Below, one piece after another: positions 4,836 to 5,972 of a DNA stretch of 5,972 nucleotides; the stretch's first letter is position 1; every line of letters starts with the position of its first letter. Both the position numbers and the translations under genes were made by a program. Source of the DNA: Lachnospiraceae bacterium (GTDB lineage: Bacteria; Bacillota; Clostridia; Lachnospirales; Lachnospiraceae). The stretch is taken from positions 1 through 5,972 of the forward strand of contig JAFOCX010000110.1 of NCBI GenBank assembly GCA_017380975.1, read 5' to 3'. The notes beneath the pieces are model-generated. The model searched no databases, was not told the origin of the DNA, and saw only the letters and a program-made list of their open reading frames with translations.

Positions 4836-5972
4836 ATGCGTGTAACAAAAGAAGTTGCAGACGTATTAAACGGAACTTTTGCGGCTGCGGCAAAAGAATG
4901 TTATGAATACATTACACCGGAACTCCTCTTGTACATGATCGCAGGATGTCGAACCTTCCGTGAAGCGTTTGAAAACTGTGGCGGTGAGATTGAACTGCTT
5001 CGTGATAATCTGAAGGGATATTTAAATGAGAATATCGAACAGATGGAGGAAAATGTTCAGCCTCTTATCACAGAAGGATTTGAGACGATCATGTTTCAGG
5101 CGCAGGAGACAGCAGAGAACAGTGGAAAGGGTGTGATCGAACTGACACATCTGGTAAATGGATTCTTTTTCCTGGAAGAAAGTTATGCTGTCTATTATAT
5201 GGAGGTTCAGGGAGTATGCAAGATCGAGCTGCTTCAGGAATTGACGATCATTTATCAGGAAATGGCAGCAGAGGCGAAAGCGAAAGTCCATAAAAAACGC
5301 GAGGACAGAAAAACAAGGATCGAAGAAGGTGTGTTTGACGAAGTTCCGCAAGACTCTGAACATGCGGAAGATCAACCGCGTCAGGAACGCTGGAGAAGCT
5401 ATGTAACATGTCTGAATGAGTCGTTAGAAGGTGTCAATCCGCTGATCGGTCGAGATGAGGAATTGGAACGCACTATGCAGATTCTTTGCAGAAAAGAGAA
5501 AAATAACCCTCTTCATCTTGGAGAACCGGGCGTCGGAAAAACAGCCATCGTGTATGGTCTTGCAAAGCTTTTAAATGACGGAAAGGTTCCGGATCCGCTG
5601 AAAGGTGCGAAAATATATTCTCTTGATATGGGAAGTCTGCTGGCAGGCACCCAGTATCGCGGTGATTTTGAGAAGCGCTTCCGAATGATCATGGATGGTA
5701 TATGTACGGAAGAGAAACCGATTGTTTATATTGATGAGATTCACAATATTGTCGGAGCAGGCGCGGTAAGCGGAGGAAGTCTGGATGTTTCCAATATGCT
5801 GAAACCGTATCTGGCAGAGGGACGCGTTCGATTTATCGGTGCAACGACATATGAGGAATACAAAAAGCATTTTGAAAAGAGTAAGAGCCTGGTAAGACGT
5901 TTCCAAAATGTAGAGATCAAAGAGCCGGGAGTGGATGAGGCAGTTGAAATCTTAACAGGTTTGAAGAAACAC
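4836..5972 (+). CDS. clpA: ClpA, AAA+ unfoldase subunit of Clp protease, 5' part, cut by the right window edge
   Basis: ClpA is the hexameric ATPase that unfolds substrates and threads them into ClpP. The frame is open to the window end: 379 residues of an expected 750 or so are visible, covering the N-domain, linker and most of the first ATPase domain (D1). Residues 1-140 hold two diverged Clp_N repeats (ITPELLLYMIA near 26; IELTHLVNGFFFLEES near 101), the docking site for ClpS. A charged linker (about 145-188) follows. D1 has Walker A GEPGVGKT (229-236, Lys235), the pore-loop tyrosine in GTQYRGDFEKR (Tyr274), Walker B IVYIDE (Asp300, Glu301), a sensor-1 region IGATTYEEY and arginine fingers in LVRRFQ (Arg354, Arg355). 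The wording LDMGSLLAGTQYRGDFEKRF and FEKSKSLVRRFQ matches ClpA better than ClpC or ClpB, and adjacency to clpS agrees. The second ATPase domain and the ClpP-binding loop are outside. Confidence 0.95.
   Translation, partial: MRVTKEVADVLNGTFAAAAKECYEYITPELLLYMIAGCRTFREAFENCGGEIELLRDNLKGYLNENIEQMEENVQPLITEGFETIMFQAQETAENSGKGVIELTHLVNGFFFLEESYAVYYMEVQGVCKIELLQELTIIYQEMAAEAKAKVHKKREDRKTRIEEGVFDEVPQDSEHAEDQPRQERWRSYVTCLNESLEGVNPLIGRDEELERTMQILCRKEKNNPLHLGEPGVGKTAIVYGLAKLLNDGKVPDPLKGAKIYSLDMGSLLAGTQYRGDFEKRFRMIMDGICTEEKPIVYIDEIHNIVGAGAVSGGSLDVSNMLKPYLAEGRVRFIGATTYEEYKKHFEKSKSLVRRFQNVEIKEPGVDEAVEILTGLKKH

Noticed and set aside
5022..5906. Two - strand open frames of over 100 codons at the right end
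   Set aside because: Both lie opposite the clpA reading frame, which has clear N-domain and AAA+ motifs throughout, and neither resembles a known protein.

Overview
The window looks like chromosomal DNA from a Gram-positive anaerobe of the Clostridia, probably a Lachnospiraceae-type gut bacterium. This rests on strong AGGAGG-type ribosome binding sites, moderate-to-low GC, AT-rich intergenic gaps, sigma-A-like promoters and the gene set (uxaC/kdgK/uxuA, a PepT-like M20 peptidase, clpS-clpA). The genus cannot be fixed from sequence reading alone.

Region 1 (2-3147, + strand) is a hexuronate catabolic operon of three closely spaced genes: the 3' part of uxaC (glucuronate/uronate isomerase, cut by the left edge), a PfkB-family kinase best read as 2-keto-3-deoxygluconate kinase (kdgK), and uxuA (mannonate dehydratase). 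UxaC makes D-fructuronate from D-glucuronate. UxuA dehydrates D-mannonate to 2-keto-3-deoxygluconate (KDG), and the kinase phosphorylates KDG to KDPG. The reductase joining the first two steps (UxuB) and the KDPG aldolase are not in the window. The operon ends in a strong hairpin with T-tracts on both strands, which also serves the convergent peptidase gene.

Region 2 (3233-4354, - strand) is a single M20-family, PepT-like metallopeptidase with its own promoter and a codon choice that suggests high expression.

Region 3 (4355-4532) is a divergent intergenic region with back-to-back candidate promoters, one for the peptidase and one for clpS.

Region 4 (4533-5972, + strand) is clpS followed 3 bases later by clpA, which runs off the right edge. 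ClpS is the N-degron adaptor and ClpA the AAA+ unfoldase that feeds ClpP. The clpA ribosome binding site lies in the last codons of clpS, so the two are probably co-translated.

All five genes belong to known families and I see no convincing new system. The points most worth a second look are the ClpS-ClpA pair in a Firmicute-like genome with a peptidase diverging from it, the drifted N-domain and longer linker of ClpA, the paired promoters, the missing uxuB, and the peptidase codon bias.
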